From NCBI GenBank assembly GCA_937877575.1, contig CALFIZ010000064.1:1-16086 (forward strand): 16,086 nt of DNA, written 5' to 3'. Below the pieces are notes generated by a model. The model was given only the letters and a program-made list of their open reading frames with translations. It did not search any database and was not told where the DNA came from. This DNA is from an uncultured Marinilabiliales bacterium (lineage in GTDB: Bacteria > Bacteroidota > Bacteroidia > Bacteroidales > BM520). The translations under genes and the position numbers were made by a program. Within the stretch, counting starts at the first letter, position 1; each line of letters starts with the position of its first letter. Positions 1 to 7,404 of the stretch are shown in pieces.

Positions 1-24
1 CCCTACACGACGCTCTTCCGATCT
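1..24 (+). other. Illumina sequencing adapter remnant
   Basis: These bases match the 3' part of the standard Illumina TruSeq read-1 adapter, including its ending ACGACGCTCTTCCGATCT. This is library sequence left at the contig end, not biology. Genuine sequence starts at about base 25, where an open reading frame is already running, so the contig begins inside a gene. Confidence 0.97.
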
Positions 25-26
25 TC

Positions 27-3000
27 TACAAGGCCGGCTCTAACCTGTATCCGGACTTCAATTTCAATGACAACGATGAGAACATTGTCAGGACATCGGA
101 CGGCAAACCCCTGTTTTCAATCATAAAAACAGACTCGGGAATAGAATTCACCTCTCTCTTTTCAAACATAATATTCATCCTCACCGCCGTTTACATTGCA
201 ATACTGATTTCATATTTCCTTTTCAACAAAATCTCCTTCAGCAACAAGCATGCATTTTTATTCCTTGAAATTGTTTTGCTTACAGCAGTGAGATTTTTAT
301 TCTATATCATCTCAAATCATTTTTTCAGAAACCAAAACCTCTTCTCAAACGAATATTTCAACGAGGGAATATGTGTTGACAGCTGCGGCAACCTTCTGAT
401 AACGGCAACTTACGCAATGATTTTTGCGTTTTTCATATTGTCGTACTGCTTTAAATTCAAACATGAAATTAAAAACAAATTTCAGATAGTCACCGCTTTC
501 GTCTCAATAGGTGCATTGATAGGAATAGCCTGCGTCAGCATGTACAATGGAATAAAAAACAGCAACCTGGCAATCCATTTTTTCGATTTGTCAAACATTG
601 ACATCAAGTCTTTAACAATATCACTTTCAATGTTCAATCTGATGATAACCACCGTGCTCCTCTGCATCTCCATTTCCCTGATGCTCAATCACGAAAAGAC
701 CATCAGGCTGATGCCCAAATACCAGCTTCCAATTATCATCATAGCCTCCGTTATCATCACTATCATCTTCAACCTGGCAAACAACAGTCGCGAGACCCGG
801 ATGGCATATCGGCTTTCACAACGTAACATATTCACACGTAATGATTTGCTTGAAAATGACTTGCATGAGAAAATAGAACAACTGAAACATGATTCCACAA
901 CATACAATATCGACATCAACAATCTGCTCGACAATGGGGAATCACAGCAGTTCAACGAAACATTGGAAGCAATCTTCAGTGAAAAACGCTGGCAGAATTT
1001 CCACATCAGATACGTGATTGCAGACACAACATCTTCTTTTACAATCAATAATGACACTCTCTCCATCAACAGCAACGAATATTTCCAATCACTGATTGAC
1101 TCGGAAGGGACTCTCATTTACGACAATATCTGGTTCATAAACGACATAGTTGGAATACCTTATCTGCTGTCGCTGATAAACACAGACAAATACAACTTGT
1201 GGCTGATTCTTGCCTCCAAATACAACCTCGAAGGAAGCGGCTATCCTGAGCTCCTGTCAACCGATGAAAGCTACAACTTTCAGATAAATGTGCTGCAAAC
1301 TTCCATCGCCATTTACCAAGACAACGAACTCATAAGAAACATCGGCAGCTTCACATATCCCATTTACTACGACAACAATCTGTTCAATGTTAATGTAAAA
1401 TACACAAAATCAAACCATTACAAACACTTCGCATTCTACAACAGTGAAGGTAACACCATTGTGATATCACGACCGTACAAAATATCCAATTTATATCTGT
1501 TTCCTCTGTCAATTCTGCTGATTGGCTTTTTCCTCGTACTGATTGTGATTCACTTTGTCCTATACAGTAACAGGCAAATCACCAAAAACACGCTGAACAA
1601 CAAATTTCAGGTTTATGTCATTACAGTCATCATCGCCACTTTTACACTTATCGGCTTCCTTTCGATTTATCTTATAGTAAAGATGAACAATGATAAGAAC
1701 TTGAGGGCAATACAGGAAAAAACCTATTCGCTTTTCAAGGACATCAACCTGATTACAAACAACTTGGACACATGTACACAGGAAATGGTCACAGCCATAG
1801 TCAAAGATTTGTCATACACCAATTTTCTCGACATCAACATTTACGATGAAGACGGTTACCTGTATTGCACATCAAACGAGGAAATGTTCAACAACAACCT
1901 TACATCCAACCTCATAAATCCGGTTGCAAAGGCAAGTCTGCGCAACAACAACAGGTTCATCTGCGAAGAATCCATCGGGAAATACAGATTTATGTCGTCA
2001 TATATAGTTTTCGTCGATAAACACAGTCATTTCTATGTAATCAACATTCCGTACTTCGTAAAGCAGACGGAACTCACAAAAGAGATTTCTGACTATATCA
2101 CGTCGTTTATCAACGTTTTCCTTATTATAGTGATTCTGACTATGATTATTGCGTATCTGATAACCAGCAAGATAACACTGCCTCTTGAAAAACTGCAAGA
2201 CAGTCTCGAAAACCTCAATCTGCAGGAAAACGAATACATCAAGCTTGATTTCAATTCGAATGATGAAATCGGTGCTCTCGTGGAAGTCTATAACAAAAAG
2301 GTCGATGAACTGCGCAAAAGTGCCGAACTGCTTGCAAAATCCGAAAGGGAAAGCGCATGGCGCGAGATGGCGCGGCAAGTCGCACACGAAATAAAAAACC
2401 CTCTCACGCCAATGAAACTTTCCACACAGTTCATATACAAGATGTGGAAGGAAAACAGTGATAACTTCGACACCCAGTTCGAAAAATACAAATCTTCTAT
2501 GATTGCCGAAATAGACAATCTTTCCGACATCGCAACGGCTTTCAGCAATTTTGCAAAAATGCCTGCGGAAAACAAGAAGGAACTGAACCTCAGCACACTG
2601 ATAAAACAGTTATTTGACTTCTACACACAGTCTGACGTCAATATCAGCTATAACTATGACAAAGACAACATAATGATTTACGGGGATTCCAATCTCATTT
2701 CCCGTGTCTTCCACAACATAATCAGAAATGCAATTCAAGCTTACCAGGGCACTGAACATGGCGATGACGGGAAACTTGAGATTAAAATAGCAAGTACCTG
2801 TCTTCCAAACAATAAAATATCAATAAGAATTATTGACAACGGGCCGGGTGTCAGCGAAGAGAACAAAGAAAGGATATTCGCACCCAATTTCACCACAAAG
2901 TCGAGTGGGGCAGGGCTCGGTCTTGCAATTGTAAAAAACATTATCGAAAACATGAACGGCACCATCAGTCTCGTTGACAGGCAGGAACCCGGTGCCGAAT

Positions 3001-3041
3001 TTGAAATCGTGCTGCCGGTTATTTCTCCCTCAGTTTCCTGA
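27..3041 (+). CDS. NtrY-like membrane sensor histidine kinase, 5'-truncated
   Basis: This is a large two-component sensor kinase that should autophosphorylate on His and pass phosphate to a response regulator not in this window. The frame is open from the adapter junction to the stop, about 1004 residues without the true N-terminus. The TTG at 276 is internal, not a start. Hydrophobic segments lie near bases 162-227, 249-330, 390-468, 480-550, 603-690 and 720-780. They are followed by an extracytoplasmic domain (about 800-1480), two more segments (about 1490-1566 and 1608-1683), a second outer domain (about 1700-2090) and a last segment at 2097-2166. Then come a HAMP domain (about 2160-2320), the H-box HEIKNPLTPMKLS with its His codon at 2385, an N-box (NIIRNAIQAY, about 2715), DNGPGV, and GAGLGLAIV near 2915. 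The AWREMARQVAHEIKNPLTP region is typical of the NtrY branch. The last 23 bases overlap the 3' end of tadA on the other strand. The signal sensed cannot be read from the sequence. Confidence 0.93.
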   Translation, partial: YKAGSNLYPDFNFNDNDENIVRTSDGKPLFSIIKTDSGIEFTSLFSNIIFILTAVYIAILISYFLFNKISFSNKHAFLFLEIVLLTAVRFLFYIISNHFFRNQNLFSNEYFNEGICVDSCGNLLITATYAMIFAFFILSYCFKFKHEIKNKFQIVTAFVSIGALIGIACVSMYNGIKNSNLAIHFFDLSNIDIKSLTISLSMFNLMITTVLLCISISLMLNHEKTIRLMPKYQLPIIIIASVIITIIFNLANNSRETRMAYRLSQRNIFTRNDLLENDLHEKIEQLKHDSTTYNIDINNLLDNGESQQFNETLEAIFSEKRWQNFHIRYVIADTTSSFTINNDTLSINSNEYFQSLIDSEGTLIYDNIWFINDIVGIPYLLSLINTDKYNLWLILASKYNLEGSGYPELLSTDESYNFQINVLQTSIAIYQDNELIRNIGSFTYPIYYDNNLFNVNVKYTKSNHYKHFAFYNSEGNTIVISRPYKISNLYLFPLSILLIGFFLVLIVIHFVLYSNRQITKNTLNNKFQVYVITVIIATFTLIGFLSIYLIVKMNNDKNLRAIQEKTYSLFKDINLITNNLDTCTQEMVTAIVKDLSYTNFLDINIYDEDGYLYCTSNEEMFNNNLTSNLINPVAKASLRNNNRFICEESIGKYRFMSSYIVFVDKHSHFYVINIPYFVKQTELTKEISDYITSFINVFLIIVILTMIIAYLITSKITLPLEKLQDSLENLNLQENEYIKLDFNSNDEIGALVEVYNKKVDELRKSAELLAKSERESAWREMARQVAHEIKNPLTPMKLSTQFIYKMWKENSDNFDTQFEKYKSSMIAEIDNLSDIATAFSNFAKMPAENKKELNLSTLIKQLFDFYTQSDVNISYNYDKDNIMIYGDSNLISRVFHNIIRNAIQAYQGTEHGDDGKLEIKIASTCLPNNKISIRIIDNGPGVSEENKERIFAPNFTTKSSGAGLGLAIVKNIIENMNGTISLVDRQEPGAEFEIVLPVISPSVS

Positions 3042-3471
3042 AAAACTCCTTCAGCAATGACTCGGCTTCCGAAGCCATCAGACCGTGTTCCACAACAGTT
3101 GACTTATGCAACAGGTCACCTTTCTGTGAATAACCGCATTTGTCATCCGATGCCGCATAGACAAGACGACCTATCTGAGCCCAGTTCAGCGCACCTGCAC
3201 ACATCACACATGGTTCAAGGGTGACATAAAGCGTGCAGTTCCTCAGATATTTTGTCCCGGCCTGATTCATGGCACCGGTAATGCAGAGCATTTCGGCGTG
3301 AGCCGTACAATCGTTGAGCAGCTCGGTCTGATTATGCGCCCGCGCCAAAATCCTGTCCTTATAGACGACTACGGCACCTATGGGTATTTCCCCCTCATCA
3401 AAGGCCTTTTCCGCCTCTGACAAGGCAATTTTCATATAATATTCGTCATTATTCAACTTCTTCTCCATCAT
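3019..3471 (-). CDS. tadA: tRNA-specific adenosine deaminase TadA
   Basis: This is a zinc-dependent deaminase that converts adenosine 34 to inosine in the anticodon wobble position of tRNA-Arg(ACG), in the cytoplasm. The 150-residue length is normal for TadA. The cytidine-deaminase-fold zinc site is complete: His58-Ala-Glu60 (HAE, with the catalytic Glu) and Pro87-Cys88-x-x-Cys91 (TLEPCVMC). The N-terminal pattern DEYYMKIALSEAEKAF is also family-typical. Two ATGs in tandem (3471 and 3468) are possible starts. The ATG at 3435 would remove conserved residues and is less likely. The start overlaps the end of the upstream MORN-repeat gene by 23 bases, which suggests one transcript and coupled translation. 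The 3' end overlaps the convergent kinase gene by 23 bases. A guanine deaminase of the same fold is the alternative, but the motif set fits TadA better. Confidence 0.95.
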   Translation of the reverse strand: MMEKKLNNDEYYMKIALSEAEKAFDEGEIPIGAVVVYKDRILARAHNQTELLNDCTAHAEMLCITGAMNQAGTKYLRNCTLYVTLEPCVMCAGALNWAQIGRLVYAASDDKCGYSQKGDLLHKSTVVEHGLMASEAESLLKEFFRKLREK

Positions 3472-4936
3472 TGTAAGTCACGATTAAGTCAATGTTCCCC
3501 TCTTCATCAAAATAAATCCAGTCACCATTACGCTGTCCGTTGATAAATTTGCCTATAAGATAAATCTTTCCGGCAGCAACACCGGTCGTGTAGTACCATC
3601 TGTACTCCCCGTCAGGATTGTCCTCAATGAAATTCCCCTCCTCAAGCATCGCCCCGTCATCAAACGCAATGGTCCAATAACCGTCTTTCTTGTCATTCAG
3701 ATATTCACCGGTTTCCACAATGCCGTTGATGAAATATGTCCATTTGCCCTCCTTCATCCCATAGTCGTAATTGCCCTGGACTATTATCATGCCTTCATCG
3801 GAATATTCGACATACATGCCATATTCCCTGCCGTCAACATACGATTCTTCTTTCAGGATGTTGCCGGACGGATAATAAAAAATCCATGAACCCGTATAAC
3901 GTCCCTTGTCATCGTATTCGCCTTCCTGCTCAATATTGCCGTCAATATTGTAGAATGTCCACTGGCCGACTCTCAAACCGTTGTTGTAGTTTCCTTCCGC
4001 CTTTACAGTGCCGTTCTTATAGTAGTCCTTCCAAGGACCATGTTTCGTAAGTTGTTCATCTATAATGCCTTCACTCACAATTATGCCCTGTTCGAAAACA
4101 TAAGAGCCACTGATATTCCCGTTCTCGTCATATTCACGTCTGATGCCTTCAGGCAATCCGTTTTTGTAAGTTGCAATTGTCTTGATTTTACCGTTAGGAT
4201 GATATTCCTTTCTTACGTCAGCCTTTACCTCATCCTTTGCCAATTCTTCCTTTTTGCCACCGTCATACTTTTCAATATCGGTAAGTTTGCCGTTTTCATC
4301 ATAATGCTTCACATAACCGTTAAGTTTGTCATTCAAATAAAACGACTCTGTCGCGATATTGCCGTTATCATGAAAAGCCAGCCATTTTCCCTGTTTTCTG
4401 CCACTGCCGTCCAACCTGTTAATCCATTCACTTGAAATAATAAAGCCTTTGCTGTAATCAGTAATGCGGATGATCCTTCCATCTTCTGCAAATTCCTTTT
4501 TCATGCCGTTTTCAACGCCGTCTGAGAAATTTACAGATGAAACCAAATGATTGTCAATATCATAAGTATAAGACATTCCTTCTTTTGTATCATCGGAAAA
4601 GTTTTCCTCCAAAACATATTCGGGTGTATATGTAATCCTCTTACCGTTCTTTTTCCCTTCCGAATAAGTTATCAGCTGACTTATTGAACCGTCCTTCTGA
4701 TAAAATTTCCATTCACCGTCAAGAAGAAAATCCCTTCTGTTGCCCTCCGATTTCAGGTTTCCGTTTTCATAATACGACTTCCAATATCCGTCAGGTTTGC
4801 CTTCAACCATAAAACCCTCACTCGAAACAACCTTGCCATTCGGATAGTATAATTGAACAAAATCTGAATTAACATCTTGATTATAAGCAAAATAGGAAAA
4901 TATTACCAATGTTAAAAAAAGTATAGTCCTTTTCAT
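3449..4936 (-). CDS. Secreted YwqK/MORN-repeat protein
   Basis: This 495-residue protein is built almost entirely of MORN-like repeats of the kind often annotated as YwqK-family antitoxin repeats. I count about 18 units of 22-36 residues with the pattern (Y/F)-x-x-x-G-x-(I/L/V)...(G/E)-x-(Y/F)...G-x-W, for example YYENGNLKSEG and DGYWTIAFDDG. The N-terminus (MKRTILFLTLVIFSYFAYNQ) is a likely Sec signal peptide with no lipobox Cys, so the protein is probably periplasmic or surface-exposed. Function is unknown. The antitoxin label is only a family name, no toxin gene is adjacent, and structural or carbohydrate/lipid-binding roles are equally possible. It is first in an apparent operon with tadA, overlapping it by 23 bases. 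Its promoter is probably the TAACTTTG element 28 bases upstream, inside the candidate origin region. Confidence 0.85.
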   Translation of the reverse strand: MKRTILFLTLVIFSYFAYNQDVNSDFVQLYYPNGKVVSSEGFMVEGKPDGYWKSYYENGNLKSEGNRRDFLLDGEWKFYQKDGSISQLITYSEGKKNGKRITYTPEYVLEENFSDDTKEGMSYTYDIDNHLVSSVNFSDGVENGMKKEFAEDGRIIRITDYSKGFIISSEWINRLDGSGRKQGKWLAFHDNGNIATESFYLNDKLNGYVKHYDENGKLTDIEKYDGGKKEELAKDEVKADVRKEYHPNGKIKTIATYKNGLPEGIRREYDENGNISGSYVFEQGIIVSEGIIDEQLTKHGPWKDYYKNGTVKAEGNYNNGLRVGQWTFYNIDGNIEQEGEYDDKGRYTGSWIFYYPSGNILKEESYVDGREYGMYVEYSDEGMIIVQGNYDYGMKEGKWTYFINGIVETGEYLNDKKDGYWTIAFDDGAMLEEGNFIEDNPDGEYRWYYTTGVAAGKIYLIGKFINGQRNGDWIYFDEEGNIDLIVTYNDGEEVE

Positions 4937-4955
4937 TTACATGATACATTTTTAA

Positions 4956-4973
4956 ATAACTTTGCAAAGTTAT
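4956..4973. repeat. 18-bp perfect palindrome with a -7 element on each strand
   Basis: ATAACTTTGCAAAGTTAT is its own reverse complement over 18 bases. Each half contains TAACTTTG, a match to the Bacteroidetes -7 motif TAnnTTTG, one on each strand. Its right end overlaps the first TTATCAACA box (4970-4978). It may be an operator, or simply a symmetric promoter core for the leftward gene. Confidence 0.7.
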
Positions 4974-4998
4974 CAACATCCTGCCACATTATTATCAA
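4965..4998 (-). promoter_or_regulatory. Promoter for the MORN-repeat gene and tadA
   Basis: On the minus strand TAACTTTG (4972 to 4965) fits the Bacteroidetes -7 consensus TAnnTTTG. A TTG at 4998-4996 is a possible -33 element, but its 23-base spacing is longer than usual. The ATG lies 28 bases downstream, close to the spacing seen at the other promoters in this window. A DnaA-box-like 9-mer overlaps the -7 element. Confidence 0.5.
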
Positions 4999-5360
4999 AT
5001 ATGATTTTTTTTTTGAAAAAAATTGTCACAGATAGTAGTCATGTTAATATTGTTGATAAAAAAATTATCACCAAAGTGGAATAAACGGAATGTTAATTAA
5101 TTTTTTTTGAATGATGAAATAACCTTTTGAAAACCAAACGGAATTTTCGGAAAAAAAATTTATCAACAGAATTAACAGTTAACAGAGATTTCAGTTATCA
5201 ACGTTAAAAACGCATTTAAAAAAATTGTTCAAAAATGTTGATTCCTGTTCAAAAAATAAAGTTATGAACACCGTTAACAAAATTTCAACACAAATCAACA
5301 CCGGAATTAACAAAAAAATGAACAGAAAAGTCAACATGCAGTTTTTTTGGCCGTCTATAA

Positions 5361-5390
5361 TTGTAAATCACCGATTATTGATTATTTTTG
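5361..5390 (+). promoter_or_regulatory. Promoter for the rpiB-lutB-glnS-relA operon
   Basis: TTG at 5361-5363, a 19-base gap, then TATTTTTG at 5383-5390 match the Bacteroidetes -33/-7 consensus. Transcription would start near 5397. The ATG at 5419 is 28 bases past the -7 element, the same distance as for the MORN gene and close to the values for feoB (27) and deaD (30). A promoter here argues against any rpiB start upstream, such as 5347. Confidence 0.6.
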
Positions 5391-5418
5391 TAAAATTTTT
5401 ATCTATATAGTTTCAATT

Positions 5419-5946
5419 ATGGAAAATGTAGCAGGAATAATTGTTGACAATGCAAGTTGCGACTATGAAACAAGCAAGATTCGTTTTGAGATGATGGAAA
5501 AGAGAAAGTTTATGATTGGAATAGCTTCTGACCATGCAGGGTTTGAATTGAAGGAATATCTTAAGACGAATATGTCGAAAGAGATGGAGTTCATCGACTT
5601 TGGGGCAAAAAGTGCTGAAAGTGTCGATTATCCCGACTTTGCACACCAGTTGGCTTTAAGGGTCAGCAACGGCGAGCTTATGAAGGGCATATTGATATGC
5701 GGTACGGGGAACGGCATGTCGATGACTGCGAACAAATATCCCAATGTGCGTGCGGCGTTGTGCTGGAACGTTGACATAGCCCGTCTTGCCCGCCAGCATA
5801 ATGATGCGAATATCGTTGTGCTTCCTGCCCGTTTCATCGAAAAGGAAGAGGCGCTTGAGATAGTTGAAACTTTCTTTTCCACTTCTTTTGAAGGCGGACG
5901 CCATCAGAGAAGGATTGATAAGATTAATATTACTCATTCCCTATAA
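5419..5946 (+). CDS. rpiB: Ribose-5-phosphate isomerase B
   Basis: This enzyme interconverts ribose 5-phosphate and ribulose 5-phosphate in the cytoplasmic non-oxidative pentose phosphate pathway. The RpiB/LacAB fold is clear: IGIASDHAGFELKEYL near the start, VDYPDFAHQLA, the active-site stretch GILICGTGNGMSM with its conserved Cys, RAALCWNVDIARLARQHNDANIV, and the family signature EGGRHQRRIDKI at the end. RpiB proteins are normally about 145-150 residues, which would fit a start at 5494 or 5512. I chose the ATG at 5419 (175 residues) because its distance from the promoter matches the other genes here. That gives a 25-31 residue N-terminal extension not usual for the family, so 5491/5494 remains possible. 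It is first in the rightward gene cluster. The LutB-like gene follows after 9 bases. Confidence 0.9.
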   Translation: MENVAGIIVDNASCDYETSKIRFEMMEKRKFMIGIASDHAGFELKEYLKTNMSKEMEFIDFGAKSAESVDYPDFAHQLALRVSNGELMKGILICGTGNGMSMTANKYPNVRAALCWNVDIARLARQHNDANIVVLPARFIEKEEALEIVETFFSTSFEGGRHQRRIDKINITHSL

Positions 5947-5955
5947 TTTTTAATT

Positions 5956-7380
5956 ATGAGTGACTTATATTTTGATTTGCTTGAGAGAGCCGAACAACTT
6001 TGTTCCAACGTTGACCAGAAGACAAAGATTGCCAACAATATACACAACTGGGAGGAAAACCATGACAAAAGTCTTGACCAGTTTTCCGATGTGGAAAATG
6101 CCAAAGACAAGACCACTGCCATAATCGACAAGTCGCTATACAATATTGACAGCATCGTATTCGAATTTGAGGCAGGTTTCAAAAAGAATGGCGGAAATGT
6201 CTGTTTTTCAATGAATAACAATGATGTATGCAATACTGTTTTGAAAATCATCAAGGACAAAAAGGCGAAGAATGTGGTCATAAACAGCAACAACATACTT
6301 GATGATATCGGAATAAAGGCATCTGTGGGCAAGAAGGTCGAGGAGGTCAGTGAACTCAATATTGACAATATAGCTGCCGATACTGATTATGTGAAAAACA
6401 CTGACCAGCATCCGGCTTTTCCTGCCATCAATTGCAGCAGTGAGGATATCATCCAGCAGTTGTCGAAGAATTACGGTGGAGATGACAGTGCCACTATACC
6501 ATTGTTAATCAGTGAAATAAGAGCTGATAACGATATGAAGGTGAGAAATGCTGACGTGTTTGTTTCGGGAGTCAACTTTTTGGCTGCCGACACAGGTTCT
6601 GTCGTCGTAATCGACAATGAAGGTGCGTTCCAGAAGGCCCAGCTTTATGCCAAAACGCGCATATTCATTGCTTCAATAGATCAGATTATAGCAAATATTG
6701 CGGATTTGGAGACACTTGTTCCGATGTACAGTTCGTATGCTTACGGACAAAAGCTGCCGGCATATTGCAACATCATTTCGGGTTCCAACGGTCTCATTTT
6801 TGATGAGGAGCCTTCCGAGACTTACGTTATCATAACATCAAGCAAAAGAATATCCCTGCTCAACGACCAGAACATGCGCACAGCATTGCGCTGCATCAAC
6901 TGCGGTGCGTGCATGAATGTTTGTCCGGTTTACAGATGCGGTACCGGGAAACTGTATTCCAATGCTTTCCCAGGTCCTATTGGACTGATAATCAATCCTA
7001 TGACCAAATCATTCGACGATTATAAATTTCTTCCGTATTTATGTACGCTCTGCGGAAAGTGTTCCGAAGCATGTCCTGTAAACATCGATTTCCCTTCACT
7101 GATTGTGCAGGTGCGTCAGAATATCGTAGATGATAAGTGCTGTTCACAGAATGATGAGGATTTCATAGTAGGCATTCATAAACATCTGTCGAAGAGGAAG
7201 AAACTCGATAGGAAGGGGCTTATGTCGAAGGATAAGAAACTGAAGCATCTTACGGGTCAGCTTGGCGACTGGCTGGAACTGCCTGCATTTGCCAACAAGA
7301 GTTTCTCTGAGCAGTACGAGATACTCAAAGAAAAGGAGAGAAAAGAACTGGAAGCACAAAATAAAGCCAACAACAAATAA
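5956..7380 (+). CDS. lutB: LutB-like lactate-utilization iron-sulfur protein
   Basis: This 474-residue protein has the LutB layout: an N-terminal LUD (DUF162-type) region to about residue 300, then a ferredoxin-like module with two 4Fe-4S motifs, C313-x2-C316-x2-C319-x3-CP (CINCGACMNVCP) and C363-x2-C366-x2-C369-x3-CP (CTLCGKCSEACP), and a Lys/Glu-rich tail. In lutABC systems LutB works with LutA and LutC to oxidise L-lactate to pyruvate in the cytoplasm and pass on electrons. Here neither lutA (CCG-domain protein) nor lutC is adjacent. The gene sits between rpiB (9 bases away) and glnS (24 bases away), so it may act with partners encoded elsewhere or as another electron-transfer protein. Family assignment is firm; the lactate role is inferred from the family. 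Confidence 0.87.
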   Translation: MSDLYFDLLERAEQLCSNVDQKTKIANNIHNWEENHDKSLDQFSDVENAKDKTTAIIDKSLYNIDSIVFEFEAGFKKNGGNVCFSMNNNDVCNTVLKIIKDKKAKNVVINSNNILDDIGIKASVGKKVEEVSELNIDNIAADTDYVKNTDQHPAFPAINCSSEDIIQQLSKNYGGDDSATIPLLISEIRADNDMKVRNADVFVSGVNFLAADTGSVVVIDNEGAFQKAQLYAKTRIFIASIDQIIANIADLETLVPMYSSYAYGQKLPAYCNIISGSNGLIFDEEPSETYVIITSSKRISLLNDQNMRTALRCINCGACMNVCPVYRCGTGKLYSNAFPGPIGLIINPMTKSFDDYKFLPYLCTLCGKCSEACPVNIDFPSLIVQVRQNIVDDKCCSQNDEDFIVGIHKHLSKRKKLDRKGLMSKDKKLKHLTGQLGDWLELPAFANKSFSEQYEILKEKERKELEAQNKANNK

Positions 7381-7404
7381 GTTATATACTAAAAACTATC
7401 AGTT

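Larger units (their letters stand above)
4937..5418. other. AT-rich intergenic region, candidate replication origin (oriC)
   Basis: This 482-base gap separates leftward from rightward genes. A hand count over 4981-5400 gives 105 G+C of 420 (25%). Three exact TTATCAACA 9-mers occur, at 4970-4978, 5051-5059 (reverse) and 5160-5168. This 9-mer differs by one base from the E. coli DnaA box TTATCCACA. Near matches lie at 5065-5073 (TTATCACCA), 5195-5203 (TTATCAACG), 4992-5000 (TTATCAAAT) and 5236-5244 (TGTTGATTC, reverse). A/T tracts at about 5003-5022 and 5095-5109 could serve as the unwinding element. A run of (T)CAACA/TTAAC repeats fills 5172-5336, including a tandem TTAACAG pair at 5172-5185. 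GC skew changes sign across this region. I see no RNA gene and no credible ORF. The dnaA gene is not in the window, so the origin call is an inference. Confidence 0.6.

Noticed and set aside
276..3041. TTG at 276 as the start of the sensor kinase
   Set aside because: The same frame is open and protein-like (with a further membrane segment) all the way back to the adapter junction, so the gene is truncated by the contig end.
3449..4936. Toxin-antitoxin system based on the YwqK antitoxin family name
   Set aside because: There is no toxin gene nearby, and the protein carries a signal peptide, so an antitoxin role is unsupported.
5172..5336. CRISPR array or tandem satellite
   Set aside because: The TTAAC/TCAACA units are short, irregularly spaced and lack unique spacers. 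They fit an origin-type repeat cluster better.
5225..5410. 61-residue ORF in the AT-rich intergenic region
   Set aside because: It begins with TTG, its Asn/Lys-rich content follows from the AAC repeats, and it runs through the rpiB promoter.
5347..5418. Longer rpiB start at 5347
   Set aside because: The promoter at 5361-5390 lies inside it, and the added residues are not part of the RpiB family.
4937..5418. Riboswitch or structured RNA in the long intergenic region
   Set aside because: No GC-rich stems or known conserved motifs are visible. The only strong symmetry is the 18-bp palindrome at the promoter.
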